This document shows positions 16,210 through 27,621 of a stretch of 64,000 nucleotides of DNA, in pieces (position 1 is the first letter of the stretch; each line of letters opens with the position of its first letter). This stretch comes from Thamnaconus septentrionalis (taxonomy: Eukaryota > Chordata > Actinopteri > Tetraodontiformes > Monacanthidae). Under the pieces are notes generated by a model. That model searched no databases. It was not told where the DNA came from and saw only the letters and a list, made by a program, of their open reading frames with translations. Made by a program: the position numbers and the translations under genes. The stretch covers positions 7,490,001-7,554,000 of the forward strand of contig CM020513.1 in the NCBI GenBank assembly GCA_009823395.1. Direction: 5' to 3'.

Positions 16210-18899
16210 ATGGAGGAGAGGATGAACGGCTCTCTGCCTGGTGTCTCCCCAGAGTACCTCCACCAGTGGTGAGTCTTCCTCACCACTGCTGTGACGTCAC
16301 TGTTGCTGCCTGACGTCACTGTGTTTTCCAATCATGCTCCATGTTGTCCTCTCACTCTGTCACACCTGTGTGGGACCATCAAGTGTTGTCATAGCTGTTA
16401 CAGGTTTCAGGACATTTTTGACCAGAAACATTGTAACACTAGCTTAGTTAGTTTAGAGAATTATCTATGTTCAAAAATTGAAAAACTTCTGAAACTATCC
16501 AGTAGTTACTGATCTGGCTGATCTGGATCAGAGCCTGCTGGGCTAGAGGGGTTAACAGGAAGTGGATCTAAATGCAGGACTCTGTTTGTGTGTAGGGTCC
16601 AGTCAGCTCGGCAGTTCCAGGCCTTGCAGGCCCAGCACCTGGCCCTCCACCCTCAGCAGCCGGAGGCCCTGTTGGCTCAGCCCCCTCACCTGTCTCAGCC
16701 AGGAGGCGCCATGGATCCCCAGGAACCTGCAGCACCAGCTAAAGGTACTGTCTCCTCCATTGCCCATGTTCTTTGTTAGAACCTCTGTAAACCAACCAGG
16801 ACCAGACGCCTGGAGGTGGAGCTGCAGGTGAAGTGGATGAGTAGATATTCTCCAGACAGCAGAACCTCCTCAGTCCCTGGGACTCTGGTCTCCTCTCTCA
16901 CTGGAAGCCCCACATGTCCCTCCCTTCTGTCAGCCATGTTCTGGTGCCCCCTAGAGGTGCCCCACACTGTGAAGACCATGACTCTGCCCCAAGCCCTCTG
17001 AAGACCAGTCTGCAGAGTCTGGAGGAGGTAGATCCAGTGCTGGTGCCAAGTCCTACTGTGGCCCTGCATCTGCACTGGATCAATTTGGGTGGAGACGGTC
17101 CGTGAGAAGCCTTGAGCATGATTAACCGGGACCGGCACCTTCTCTTGCAGCTCCAGCCAAGAAGAGAGGCCGATCAGCTCAGCCTAAGGAGCCCAAGGAG
17201 CCCAAACCTCCTAAAGTTCCCAAACCTCCCAAGCTTCCTAAAGCTCCTAAACCTCCAAAGGAGCCCAAAGCAGCCAAGGACCCCAACGCACCCAAAGGCA
17301 AACCCGGGCCAAAACCCAAGAAGGGCAGCGAGAAGCCTGCAGATGGCAACCAGGAACAGGTTGACGAGAACCCCAAGAAGGTGAAGAGGAAGGTGGACCG
17401 CTTCAAGGGCATGTCTGAGGAGGAGGTGATGAAGAAGACTCTCCCGGACCTGCTGGACTACAACCTGGACTACGTGATTGTGAGCTTCCTCTGACAGTCC
17501 TCCAGGAAGTCCACCTCAGCAGATCACACTGACATTCTGTTGCTCTCCTTGTAGATCGGAATCAACCCTGGACTGATGGCTGCCTATATTGGACGCTGGT
17601 TCCCAGGTCCTGGAAACCACTTCTGTAAGTCGCTCTTCAGCTACCAGCAAGACGTAGCGCTGCAGGCGTCCCGGGCTCACCTGGGTTCCTCTCTTCCAGG
17701 GAAGTGTCTGTTCCTGTCGGGCTTCACCGAGGAGCAGCTCAACCACATGCACGACACCGAGCTGCCCACCAAGTACAAGATGGGCTTCACCAACATGGTG
17801 GCCCGGGCCACGCCAGGCAGCAAGGACCTGTCCAGGTAGGAGGCCACACCCACTGAACCCCCAGGGCAGGCGTAGGTCAACATCTCTGATGGTTGTCTGT
17901 CTTCTCCTCTGCAGCAAAGAGCTGAGGGAAGGAGGGAAAATCCTGGTAGAGAAGCTGAAGAAGTTCCGCCCGCTGATCGCCGTCTTCAACGGAAAGTGTA
18001 AGAGATCTTCTCCGGCCCCTCTGGTAGGGCTCGGCCCCCATTTAGGGCCTGCTCCGCCCCCAGACTCACACTGACCTTCTCCTCCTTGGTCCTCTAGGTA
18101 TCTATGAGATGTTCTGCAGGGAGCTGTTTGGTAAAAAACCCAAGAAGCTGGAGTTCGGTCTGCAGCCGCACAAGATTGAAGACTGTGACGTGGTGAGTGG
18201 CGCCCCCTGCTTGGCTGTCAGTAGTCTGACCATCACCCTTACCTGGCTGACAGGCCTCTCTAACACCTCCTGCAGGCTCTCTACCTGATGCCCTCCTCCA
18301 GCGCCCGCTGCGCCCAGTTCCCTCGGGCCCAGGACAAGGTCCACTTCTACATCAAGCTGCGGGAGCTGCGGGACCAGCTGAAGGGCAAGGCTAGCAGCAG
18401 GGGCGGAGACATCCAGGAGGTGGCGTATACCTTCGACCTGAAGCTGGCCAAGGGTGAGTCACCATTGCACCTGGAGGAGGACCTGTGGTGGTTGCTTGGC
18501 GGGTGGACACCGTGGTGACAAGGAGAACTTGTGGTCCATAGAGGATGCCAAGCGGATGGCCATCAAAGAGGAGCAGTACGACCCCGGCTACGAGGACGCC
18601 TACGGAGGAGAGTACACCCAGGGAGGAGGAGCGGAGCCTAACCAGACCAGCAACGGACACTGTGCCTTCTCCTCAGGTAAGGTCCCGCCCCCTCCAGTGT
18701 CCCTAGGGCCAGCTGGTCCAGAGAGGCGTCCTCTCAGCTGTGTCTCTGTTCCTCAGAAGGAGCTCCAGGCTCCGCCCCCTCCTCCCAGCCAGAGGACGGC
18801 CAGGTCCCGGATGGCGGCTGGATGACTCAGTCCTTCGCCGACCAGATCCCAGACATCGCAGGAGGCGGCGGAGGGGGGCAGACCCAGGATAGCGGCTAA
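16210..18899 (+). CDS. tdg: Thymine-DNA glycosylase, tandem copy 2 (divergent active-site loop)
   Basis: Ten exons: 16210-16268, 16596-16744, 17151-17479, 17555-17624, 17700-17835, 17915-17997, 18098-18192, 18276-18453, 18542-18676 and 18757-18899, all in phase, giving 458 residues. The N-terminal third is a Lys/Pro-rich tail ([20 protein letters not shown]), as expected for DNA tethering. The core has [20 protein letters not shown]: the Asn of human N140 is kept, but the following KGHHY is replaced by IGRWF, so human His151 becomes Trp. [12 protein letters not shown] also departs from the [12 protein letters not shown] of copy 1 and human. The long C-terminus with [13 protein letters not shown], missing from copy 1, is kept and resembles the human tail that follows the SUMO site. 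CRE octamers lie in intron 1 at 16292-16299 and 16311-16318. Confidence 0.94.
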
Positions 18900-19478
18900 G
18901 TTTTGCCCTCCCATTGCTGTACCTCCCGGACCACCTGGAGGTCTAGGGCCTCCTGGACCTCGAGGACCACCTGGACCTCCACAACCTCCAGGACCCCCTG
19001 GACCACCTAGACCTCCAGGACCTCTTGCCTCCTAGCAAGTCAATCAGGGACTGACAGGTCTGATGTGGCGGTGACGCACAACTGTAACTCTGGTCGCCAA
19101 GGCGGTGCTAAAGGTCACATGATGACACCAAGGCGGTGCTAAAGGTCACATGATCACTTCAGAGACGGGTTTCTCCGGCCTGTCAGCTTTTATTTAGTCG
19201 GAGTATTTTTAGACACGTAGATCAATGAGCTGTATGTTTGTGAGCATGTTGTGAAAATGTTTCTCATTAAAATGTCCTGCTGAGGATTTTTTTTACACCT
19301 GCTCAACTGTCACTCATTTGCATTGCTGAAGAGCAAAGCATGACGAAAAAAACTCATGCAGCAGCAAGGCCTGGCTGCTGGCCACTGAGCACGCCTCAGT
19401 GTCACATGAGGCGTTGACGTGATTCAACCACGTTCCATTTTCCTGTTCAGATAGGAAGTGCCTCTCTGGGACTTTGCA
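18900..19478. other. Convergent 3' ends of TDG copy 2 and PNPLA copy 1
   Basis: TDG copy 2 has ATTAAA at 19266-19271 (plus). PNPLA copy 1 has AATAAA on the minus strand at 19194-19189. The two 3' UTRs probably overlap. At 18925-19034 the plus strand is a run of CCT/CCA/GGA triplets (see findings). Confidence 0.55.
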
Positions 19479-22414
19479 TCACAATGTTCTCATTTCCTCC
19501 TTGACCTCCGGGGGCGAAGAGGGCGTGGCCTGGGCCTGGTCCTGGTCCTGTTGCTGAAGGCCACAAACCAAATCACCTTCATCATCATCACCATTAACAT
19601 CATCATTAATACCATCTTCATAATCTATATCATCATCATTAGCATCACCATAATCATCTTCACCATCCGTGGTCACATGACTCACCTGCAGTTCTGTGTC
19701 AGGCTCCGCCTTGTCGCTAGTCTGGCTGCTGCCTCTGCCCCTGATGACATCACACTGTCACAGGGAGGAGAGACAGATGACATCACTCAGTCAGGTGACC
19801 TCAGTGTGGATGACATCACAGCCTGATGCTGCTCTCACCTGGTGAGAAGGAGGAGTCCCAGTCTGAGGGGCAGCATGAGGAGTACCAGCAGGGGGCGCAG
19901 CAGTAGCAGGGTGGGAAGGGTGGCGGTGTCCTCCTTGGCAGCCCTGTAGGCCTCACACAGCACTGAGACACACACAAACACACGCACACACACAGAGGGA
20001 GGCATCAACTGATTAGTGATGTTCTGGAGGTCAACGGGTCACCTGACCCTGTCTTTGGATCCGCCCCCTCACCTGTCCTGAAGCTCAGTGGCAGCTTCTG
20101 GATGACCTTGGGGTCCAGCCAGCTGTGATCTTCTCCTTGAGGCTCCAGTCCAGCCTGGCAGCACGGCACCCAGGCTACGCTGGGAGGAAGACCTTGCCTC
20201 CTGAGCAGACCTGAGACAAACAATTGTCTAAGGACCTGGGCCACACCCCTGGGGGTGGAGGAAGGGGGAGGGGAGAAATGGGGAGGAGCTGCTCACCTCG
20301 CTCCAACAGGAAGTGGACAGCATCCGTGTATCCGCTGTGACAGATCTCAGCCAGCATCTGGGAAGGGACGATAGGGAAAACACACAACCCTAAAACCGAC
20401 CCTCACCAGCTACAGTTGCCCAACTTCTCTCATTCTCAGACCGGGACTAGCTGCTTTAGCTAACCCTGATCCGAACCAGCTGTGTTAGCTAACATTAACT
20501 AGCTGCCTTAGCTGGCTACAGTAGTTAACCCTGACCAGGACGGGTGCCCACCTCGAGTCTCGGAGGCAGGAAGGACGTGCAGATCCGGTGGATATTTCTC
20601 GTGGTGACCTTGATGCTCACGTTCCCATAGTGCACCTGGAGTGGGCAGAACGTTCCCTCCCGGGGACAGACGTCGCTCTCCCCTGCGAACGGCGCCATGG
20701 TGATGGTGTTCCTCAGCTCTGACAGTGGCATGTTGTTGCTCAGGGCTCCGTCCATGTAGCGCTGAGAGACAGTGAAGGTCATGACGACTCGCAGAGCAGG
20801 TTGAGAAACTGCAAGCAGTCTGAAGAAACTGTTCCTCCTGTTGCACTATTTAGAAGTGACGCTAATGCTGCAGCTGATCATGATTCGTTGTTCCATAAAT
20901 TTACATTTTATGGCTTTTAGAGCCATTTTAAACCCTACAGGTTATATACAGTATCAGCTGCTGCGGCTCCTCCTACAGGAAGCGGGTCTCACCACTCCGC
21001 GGTAGGATGGGGCGGTGAAGCCGCAGTAGACCGGGAAGAAGCAGCTGCACAGGAGGACCTGCACACACAGAGGTGGAAAGGTCGATCAGCCTCCACAACC
21101 TCCAGACAGAAGTGAATCACAGCTGAATCACAGTTGAATCAAATGAATCACAGCTAAATCTCAGCCGAATAAACTGTATTACAACTGAATCACAGCTGAA
21201 TCCTAGTGGAATAGACCCAGTCAGCACCTGGACCAGTTCGTCCCGGTTGTGGAAGTGGGTCACCAGAAGGTTCTTGCCGTCGGCCAGTCTGGTGAGGGAC
21301 ACACACAGCCTCCCCGAGGCTTTCAGGTGGGCGTCAGCTGGCAGCTTCTCCAGCAGGATGTCCCGCACGCAGTGCAGCAGGTTGAAAGTAGGGTGGAACA
21401 CCCCTAGGAGGTGCCTCCGGGCTTCCCGGGCCACCGCCAGAACTTCAGCACACAACTGTTCTGAGGAGGAGATGACAACCAGGTGAGCAGGTGGTGTTGC
21501 AGTGAGGAGACCTTTGTTGGACCTGGTTCTTGGTCCGGTTCTGATCGTCGTGCGTCACCATGGGAACTCACTCGGCCTTGCCTTAAATTTCTAACTCATC
21601 CTATAAATGCCCCACCCACTGGCCAATCAGCTGTTTGGATTAAAAGGCTTGTCAGGTTGACAGATCAGAATTATCCCGGACCGGTTCCGGGTTCTCATAT
21701 TAAACCTGCCAAATCCTGGATCTGGATTATGTGACTGGCAGGAGCCTCATGTCTCATTCGGTCAGCACAGATTCTACCACTGTTCTTCTGTCGGGGAGAA
21801 AAACAGTGATAAGCAATGATAAGAATTAAGAAACAAAGGTGACAATGAGGATCCTGATTGGCCATTGGTCTAGGGAGTGAGTCAGCCAACACTGGACAAC
21901 CTCAGTGTAAACTCGGACTGTTTACTCCAATGGAATCCACCCCCCCCCCCGCCCCCGCCCCCCACCAGGCCCCTGCAGGTTACATGACTCAACCACAGCA
22001 TCAACAACACCAGGTTCAAACTGTCTGAACTCACTGGGATGAGACATCAACACCAGAGATCAGACTGAGCATGCTCAGAAGAGCCAGAAATATCCAGTGC
22101 TGACAAGCTGTGTTGTTGATGTGTGATTAAGTAAGTGAGTGAATGTGTGAGAGTGTATGTGTGTGAGTGAGTGAATGTGTGAGAGTGTATGTGTGTGAGT
22201 GAGTGTGTGTGTGTGTACCGATGGGGATCCCTACGGCAAGTGCGGCCGCCACCAGGCAGCCTGAGGATGCTCCGCCCACCCTGGAGGCTCCGTGGACCAG
22301 CTGGGGGGTGTGGTCCAGGAAGCAGCGCAGCACCCCCAGGTGGTAGACGCTTCTGAAGCCACAGCCGGCCATCGACAGGTTCCAGCCGCCAAGCAGGCGC
22401 TCCGACATGTCCAT
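19479..22414 (-). CDS. Patatin-like phospholipase, PNPLA2/3 type, copy 1
   Basis: Exons 22414-22219, 21460-21228, 21058-20993, 20761-20552, 20357-20297, 20210-20073 and 19962-19839 are phase-consistent. The final exon, 19740-19479, is my best choice among alternative acceptors and gives an acidic tail, 429 residues in all. The patatin domain has the oxyanion glycine loop AGCGFRSVYHLG, the nucleophile in GASSG (about Ser50), and the dyad Asp in YMDGALSNN (about Asp169). PNPLA2-5 proteins hydrolyse or remodel triacylglycerol at lipid droplets. FHPTFNLLHCVRDILLEKLP and ESDVCPREGTFCP fit this subfamily. A hydrophobic stretch near residues 310-345 may bind membrane or droplet. The serine box is GASSG rather than the GASAG seen in copy 2 and in human. 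Orthology to a named human PNPLA is uncertain. Confidence 0.85.
21939..21965 (-). other. G-quadruplex-capable G tract in PNPLA copy 1 intron 1
   Basis: The plus strand is almost pure C, so the minus (transcribed pre-mRNA) strand has at least four runs of three or more G within 27 bases. Confidence 0.6.
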
Positions 22415-22792
22415 CAGCAGTGGAGGCCACCTGACTGGTCCTTGCTTCTCTCACTCTGACACTAGCTCACCCGCGCTGCTGGCTGAGGGAGGTAGTCTCG
22501 GCACGCGGTGCTCAGGTCATGTGACCGTCTCCATGGCGACGGCGGAGACCCGGGTGCCCTCACGCTGTTTACTGGGTCTGTGTTTATGGTGCAGCGGGAG
22601 AGAGGGCCAAAGGTCAGCGGGATAAGAAGTTAAGGCTTCCCGAAAGGAAGTGCTCACTTTCCTCCAGGAAGTAATAGCCTCCCTATAGAAAGGCTTTGGC
22701 TGATATAATAGCTTATAATAGCTTTGGATGTGTTGTGTCGTGGTTGTGTTGTGTTGACAGCAGCAGAAACACTCTCCAGTATCTTAAATATC

Positions 22793-22805
22793 TTTATTAT
22801 TTATT
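22793..22805 (-). terminator. Polyadenylation signals overlapping the PNPLA copy 2 stop codon
   Basis: The minus strand reads AATAAATAATAAA: the last two codons (Asn, Lys) spell AATAAA and a second AATAAA includes the TAA stop. Confidence 0.6.
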
Positions 22806-24528
22806 CTGTTCATCTTTCATCATTTCTCCTGATCCCACCCACTGCTCGCTGCAAGGCCCTGCCCCCACTAAGTCCATCCCCGTGGCGGAGCCGTAGGTGG
22901 GCGTGGCCGGCGGAGTGAGAGACACAAATTCTGGCTGTGTGTCTGCGTCCCAGGAGAAGGTGAGGATGGAAGTGGGCGTGGCCTCCGGGCTGGGCGGAAG
23001 GTCAGGTGACATCCACAGGTGGAGACCTGCCGGCAGGCTGGAGCTCCGACGCAGTGGCGTGACCCTGAACACGACACAGAGCGGTGATGTCACGGTTACA
23101 GAGGCAGAGGGAGGCGGGGCCACAGATAGCCTCCTACCTGTCCAGGTCCTGGTCCTCGTCCGTCATCGCCTGCCTATACAGGTCTCCAGCCAGGCTGGAT
23201 AACCAGCTTAGGTCACGAGGAACGTCTGGGATCCAGTGGATCAGCCTGTAGGGGGAAAGACTTAGCTGGATCAGGTCCAGATTGGTTCTGACTGGTCTCC
23301 ATTAGCTGGACCCTGGAGCCCCAGGTGTTTCAGCTCAGACCATCAGTGTCATATGATCACTGGTGGCCCGAGCTCGAGCACCAGACGTCCTCCTGACCTT
23401 TGACATCCCTGGACCAGAAAATGTAGGACCCGCCCTCTGAGGACACCAGCTGCATGTTTTGGACTGGGAGGTCTTGTGGAGGACCACAGAACCTCCAGAA
23501 GCAGCGCTCACTCTTAAACGTCCCCATGTAACTCCAGTGACGTGAGTGAGGAACAGAAAGGACGTCTGTTCCAGGAGGCTTCTGCTCCCGTACTCCAGGT
23601 TCCAACCAGGTCCAACATGTTCTAGCAAGTTCTAACTAGTTCTGGTAGGTTCTCTCCAGTTTCACCAGGTTCTAGCCCATTCCAACAGGTTCCAAAAGGT
23701 TTGAACTGGCTCCTCTACCTGGTTCTGACAGGTTTAAACGGGTTCTGACAGTTTCTGACTGGTTCCTCTAGTCCAGTGGTGTCAAACTCAAACACACAGC
23801 AGGGCCAAAATGTAAAACCTGGACAAAGTTGTGTGCTGACAATGATGTTTATTGAAAAAAAATATTTTTTCCTTTTTTATGGACCTTAAATATGGAACAA
23901 GCAAAGTTTGATACTACACAATAAGCCAGTTCATATTGCACACAGGAAAAATTGAATTTCAAATTTAAAAACACTCATCAAAATAAATAAAACATAAACA
24001 AAAATCGTACAACCCTTCTTTTTTATTTTGCAGCCTTTTGATTTAAATTTCAACAATAACCCAATTTTCCTACAGGCTAATATTACATTAAAAATAAAAT
24101 AACAACAATAAACCAATTCAGTAACAATAATCTCTTTCAATTAACGTCCTGTCCTGATTGATGCACCCAAATACCAGCAGAGCATTCTGGGATTTGTAGT
24201 ATTAGCAGTACATGTGCTGTATAATACCAGCGGGCCAAATATAATTACACTGTTTGACACCTATTCTCTAGCTGGTTCCGACAGGTTCCAAGTGGTTTTG
24301 GCAGGCCCTACCCGGTATCAGCAGGTTCTCACTAGTTCTGACTGCTTCTACCCTGCAGTATCTGGTCCTCACCTCTGGGCCAGGCTGTAGGCGGACCTGA
24401 CTGGCTTCAGGGACGACAGGTGCAGACGGGACATCGCGTTCGTCGGCAGGAAGTTGGTCACGTGGGAAAGCAGACCTCCAGTGCTGTGGCTCCCTCTGCA
24501 GGCCTCATCAAGCACTGACACACACACA

Positions 24529-24562
<34 letters not shown>

Positions 24563-26805
24563 CAGTCAGTCTCTCCAGACCATGGGGACTTGGAGTCCTC
24601 ACCCTTCCTGATGGGGGCTGGAAGAGCCTCCCAGAGTGGTGGATGGAGGTCGCTGCCCACTGTCTCAGCCGCCTGCCTTTCGCTCTTCTCATTGGTCGTC
24701 TGATCAGTCTCAGTTGATTTGTCGGAGAAGGTTTCCAAACCGCAGTGAGGACCCTCGCCGGAGATGAGACCTGTGATTGGATGTGTTGGTGAAGATGCTG
24801 CTGAAGGTCTGGAAGGTGTCTTCAGTCCTGGAGCTTCTTACTGTTCTCCTGCAGGAAGCGCAGGGCATCACGGTAGCCGTTGGCACAGATTTCAGCCATG
24901 GCCTGGAGACAAAGCAGGACCGGCCAGCAGAGGGCAGACAGAAGAAAATACATTTTACCAACAGGAAGGAAACAACAAGTACCAGAAGAAGGAGAGACCA
25001 ATCACAGGTTTCAGTCAGGTCATCACTGCCTAGGCAGAACAAGGCTCTTTTTTAATTGGTTTGATTGTTTTTATTGGCTCCTCCAGTGAAACACAGAGAA
25101 AATAGTTCCTGCAGACCAGGTGGGTCAGTGGCTGGTTTAACTGTATCCAACTATCCAACTGGTTCTAGCAGGTTCTAACTGGTTTAACCAGGGCACTACT
25201 GGTTCTACCCAGTTCTGACAGGTTCTTAGTCTTTATAGAGGACCATGTTGAGACACACACACACACACCCAGCCTGGTTCTGCCCTCACCTCAGGCCCAG
25301 GGGGGAAGAAGGTGCTGGTCACACGGTACATGTTCTGGGCGTTGACCTGGATGCTGACGTTTTTGAAGTGCACAGCGTGGAAGCTGAGGCCGCTCCCCAG
25401 AGGGCAAAGGTCACTCTCGCCGGCGTAAGGTGAGATGGTGATGGTGTTGTTCAGGTGACAGCGAGGCAGGTTGTCGGTCGCGGCGCCGTCCACGTAGCGC
25501 TGGGAGGAAGTTCAGGGCCAGAGGTGAGAAGGCGGTGCCCTCACTCTCTCCATCTCTCTCTCTCTCTCGCTTTATTTGATGATCATGTGACCCAAAGACT
25601 CACCACACCGCGGTACTTGGGTGGAACAATGCCGCAGTAGAAGGGGACAAAGCAGCTGCAGATGAGTGCCTGCAGTGGGCGACGGACATTAGTGTGAGGA
25701 ATTCTGCAGTGTTGCTAACTTAGCCACTTTGTTGCTACGTTTACTTGCTATTCGAAATCCGCTAGTGACTCGAGACAAATCTAGACAACCGTGACAATTT
25801 TTTATGCTGCTCTTGGAGACTTTTGACGACTCGGATGTGAAACCATGTGTCATTCTTCTGACCTGTTCATCAGTCATACTCCAAAAAACTACACAAAATC
25901 TGACTGTGATGGGTTTAATGTTCCCAATGTTTTGGTTCAGATGGTGACTTTGTTCTTATTGCCTATGGTTCTGGTACCTCACGTGGTATTTCGACTGTCA
26001 CTAGTTGTTGTCGGCTCCAAGTGGACCATACGGTCATAAGTCACGGTTAAAAACTAAAACACATTTAAGACACATAACACAATGACATGTGCATGACTTA
26101 TTATGCGCAGGAGACAGCCATGGAGTAGGCAACACTGCAACTCTCAGACAAACAGCAGACCTCACGAGGAAGATCACGCCCACATCCCAGGATTAAGGTA
26201 GCAGCATCTTCATGCCACGCCCCCTACCTGACCGTTAACCCACTGCTTGATAAGGTGCCGTGCAGGAAACAGATAAGGATCCAGCTGCTGGTGGACTCCG
26301 TACCTCCACCAGCTCCTCTCTATTGAGGAACTCGGACACCAGGACGTTCCTTCCGGTGGAGACCCTGGTCAGGGACACGCCAAGTCTGTCGGACACGCGC
26401 CGGTGTGCGTCGTCCGGCAGGCGATTGATCAGCGAGTCTCGGACCAGCTGCAGCAGGTCGAAGACGGATGCAGCGGCCCCAGGCGGTAGCGGCGAGCTTG
26501 GCGGGCCATCAGCAACAGGTCTGCACAACACTGGTCTGCACGAAGACACACAAACAGCGGTTACACTTACAAAACTCCAGCGGATCCCCGGGTCAGCGGG
26601 GGCGGGGGCGAGGCTCACCCAGAGGGACTCCCGCTGTGAGCATCGCGGCGGTCAGCGCTCCGGCCGAAGCTCCGTAAATTCTACGGGCGCCGTGGATGAG
26701 GCGCGGAAAGCGCTCCAGGACGCACGCAGTCGCGCCGACGTAGTAGATCCCCATGAAGCCGCATCCTGCGAACGAGATGCTCCACGGCTGCTGCAGGTCC
26801 AACAT
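22797..26805 (-). CDS. Patatin-like phospholipase, PNPLA2/3 type, copy 2 (apparent frameshift in exon 2)
   Basis: Nine exons: 26805-26619, 26535-26304, 25669-25604, 25499-25290, 24902-24842, 24770-24603, 24514-24373, 23245-23138 and 23064-22797. The catalytic residues sit exactly as in human PNPLA2/3: glycine loop [13 protein letters not shown], Ser47 in GASAG and Asp166 in YVDGAATDN. The C-terminal helix region has [16 protein letters not shown], as in ATGL/adiponutrin. Exon 2 is one base short at 26461-26462, within HPS(F)[15 protein letters not shown]; as given it reaches a stop soon after, but the family sequence resumes in the next frame through [19 protein letters not shown]. With that base the gene has 480 residues (human PNPLA3 481). 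Intron 7 contains a 492-bp hAT-like MITE. Two AATAAA signals overlap the stop codon. Confidence 0.88.
23772..24263. mobile_element. hAT-like MITE in PNPLA copy 2 intron 7
   Basis: A 492-bp non-coding element with imperfect terminal inverted repeats (GGTGTCAAAC near both ends, inward facing) and flanking 8-bp near-duplications TCCTCTAG and TTCTCTAG. It contains GGGCCAAAAT and GGGCCAAAT internal words common in such elements. No transposase frame. Confidence 0.7.
24517..24560. repeat. (CA)n microsatellite abutting the PNPLA copy 2 exon 7 acceptor
   Basis: On the transcribed minus strand this is a GT tract followed directly by CAG and exon 7. Confidence 0.93.
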
Positions 26806-26979
26806 CTCCAGCACCGCACTGGAGGCTCCACACCTGCACACATGGTCCAAAGGTAGGGGAGGAGCGCCGAGCGCCGCGCTATTGGCTCGGCGAGACATGT
26901 GACTTGGGGGGCCAGCCCACTAGAAAAGTTTTCTTCAGTCCGTGGCACAAGCGGTTCCGCCCACACTCACTCTGCGGAG
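26806..26979. promoter_or_regulatory. Head-to-head promoter of PNPLA copy 2 and the IPNS-like oxygenase
   Basis: Only 174 bases separate the two divergent start codons. The interval includes ATTGG at 26881-26885 (CCAAT on the minus strand). A shared bidirectional promoter is the simplest reading; cap sites are unknown. Confidence 0.6.
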
Positions 26980-27195
26980 ATGGCGGTGCCGGTGGTGGAC
27001 TTCAGCGCGTGCGGCCTGCAGAGGGCGGACGTCGACGTGGAGGATATGCGCAGTGCGGCCAGGGAGCTGCACGCGGCCTTCACGCAGGTCGGCCTGGTGT
27101 TCCTGCAGAACAGCGGGATCAGCCCGGAGGAGGTGAGGAGGAGGAGCAGCAGCAGGAGGAGGAGAAGAACCACAGCCCCGGGCCAGGACTCTACT

Positions 27196-27252
<57 letters not shown>

Positions 27253-27571
27253 GGTCAGCAGGGTTCTGGATTCGAGCCAGAGGTTCTTCCAGCTGCCGGT
27301 GGAGGAGAAGCAGGTCTTCACCAGGAGCAGCTTCCCCAACCCCAACCACGGCTGGGTGTCGAAGGAGTCAGAGAGGTAGGTCCTTGATGTTGTTGTTGTT
27401 GTTGTTGTTGTTGTTGTGTAACAACCTGCAGGAGTTGTGACGACTTTTGTGGAAGTCCCTTAACTTAAAGCTTTTACATGATTTTTACCTCTAGTAGGGT
27501 TCAAGTTCCTTCAGAACAGAGCTTTTCCAGTTCAGGCCTACAGTGTTTAATCAGTGGTTCAGAGTGGACAG

Positions 27572-27621
<50 letters not shown>

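Noticed and set aside
19686..19760. Alternative acceptor for the last exon of PNPLA copy 1 after CCCTGTGACAG
   Set aside because: It has the better pyrimidine tract, but the resulting frame ends at a TGA within about 70 bases. I preferred the downstream AG at 19741-19742, which opens a longer acidic tail; transcripts are needed to decide.
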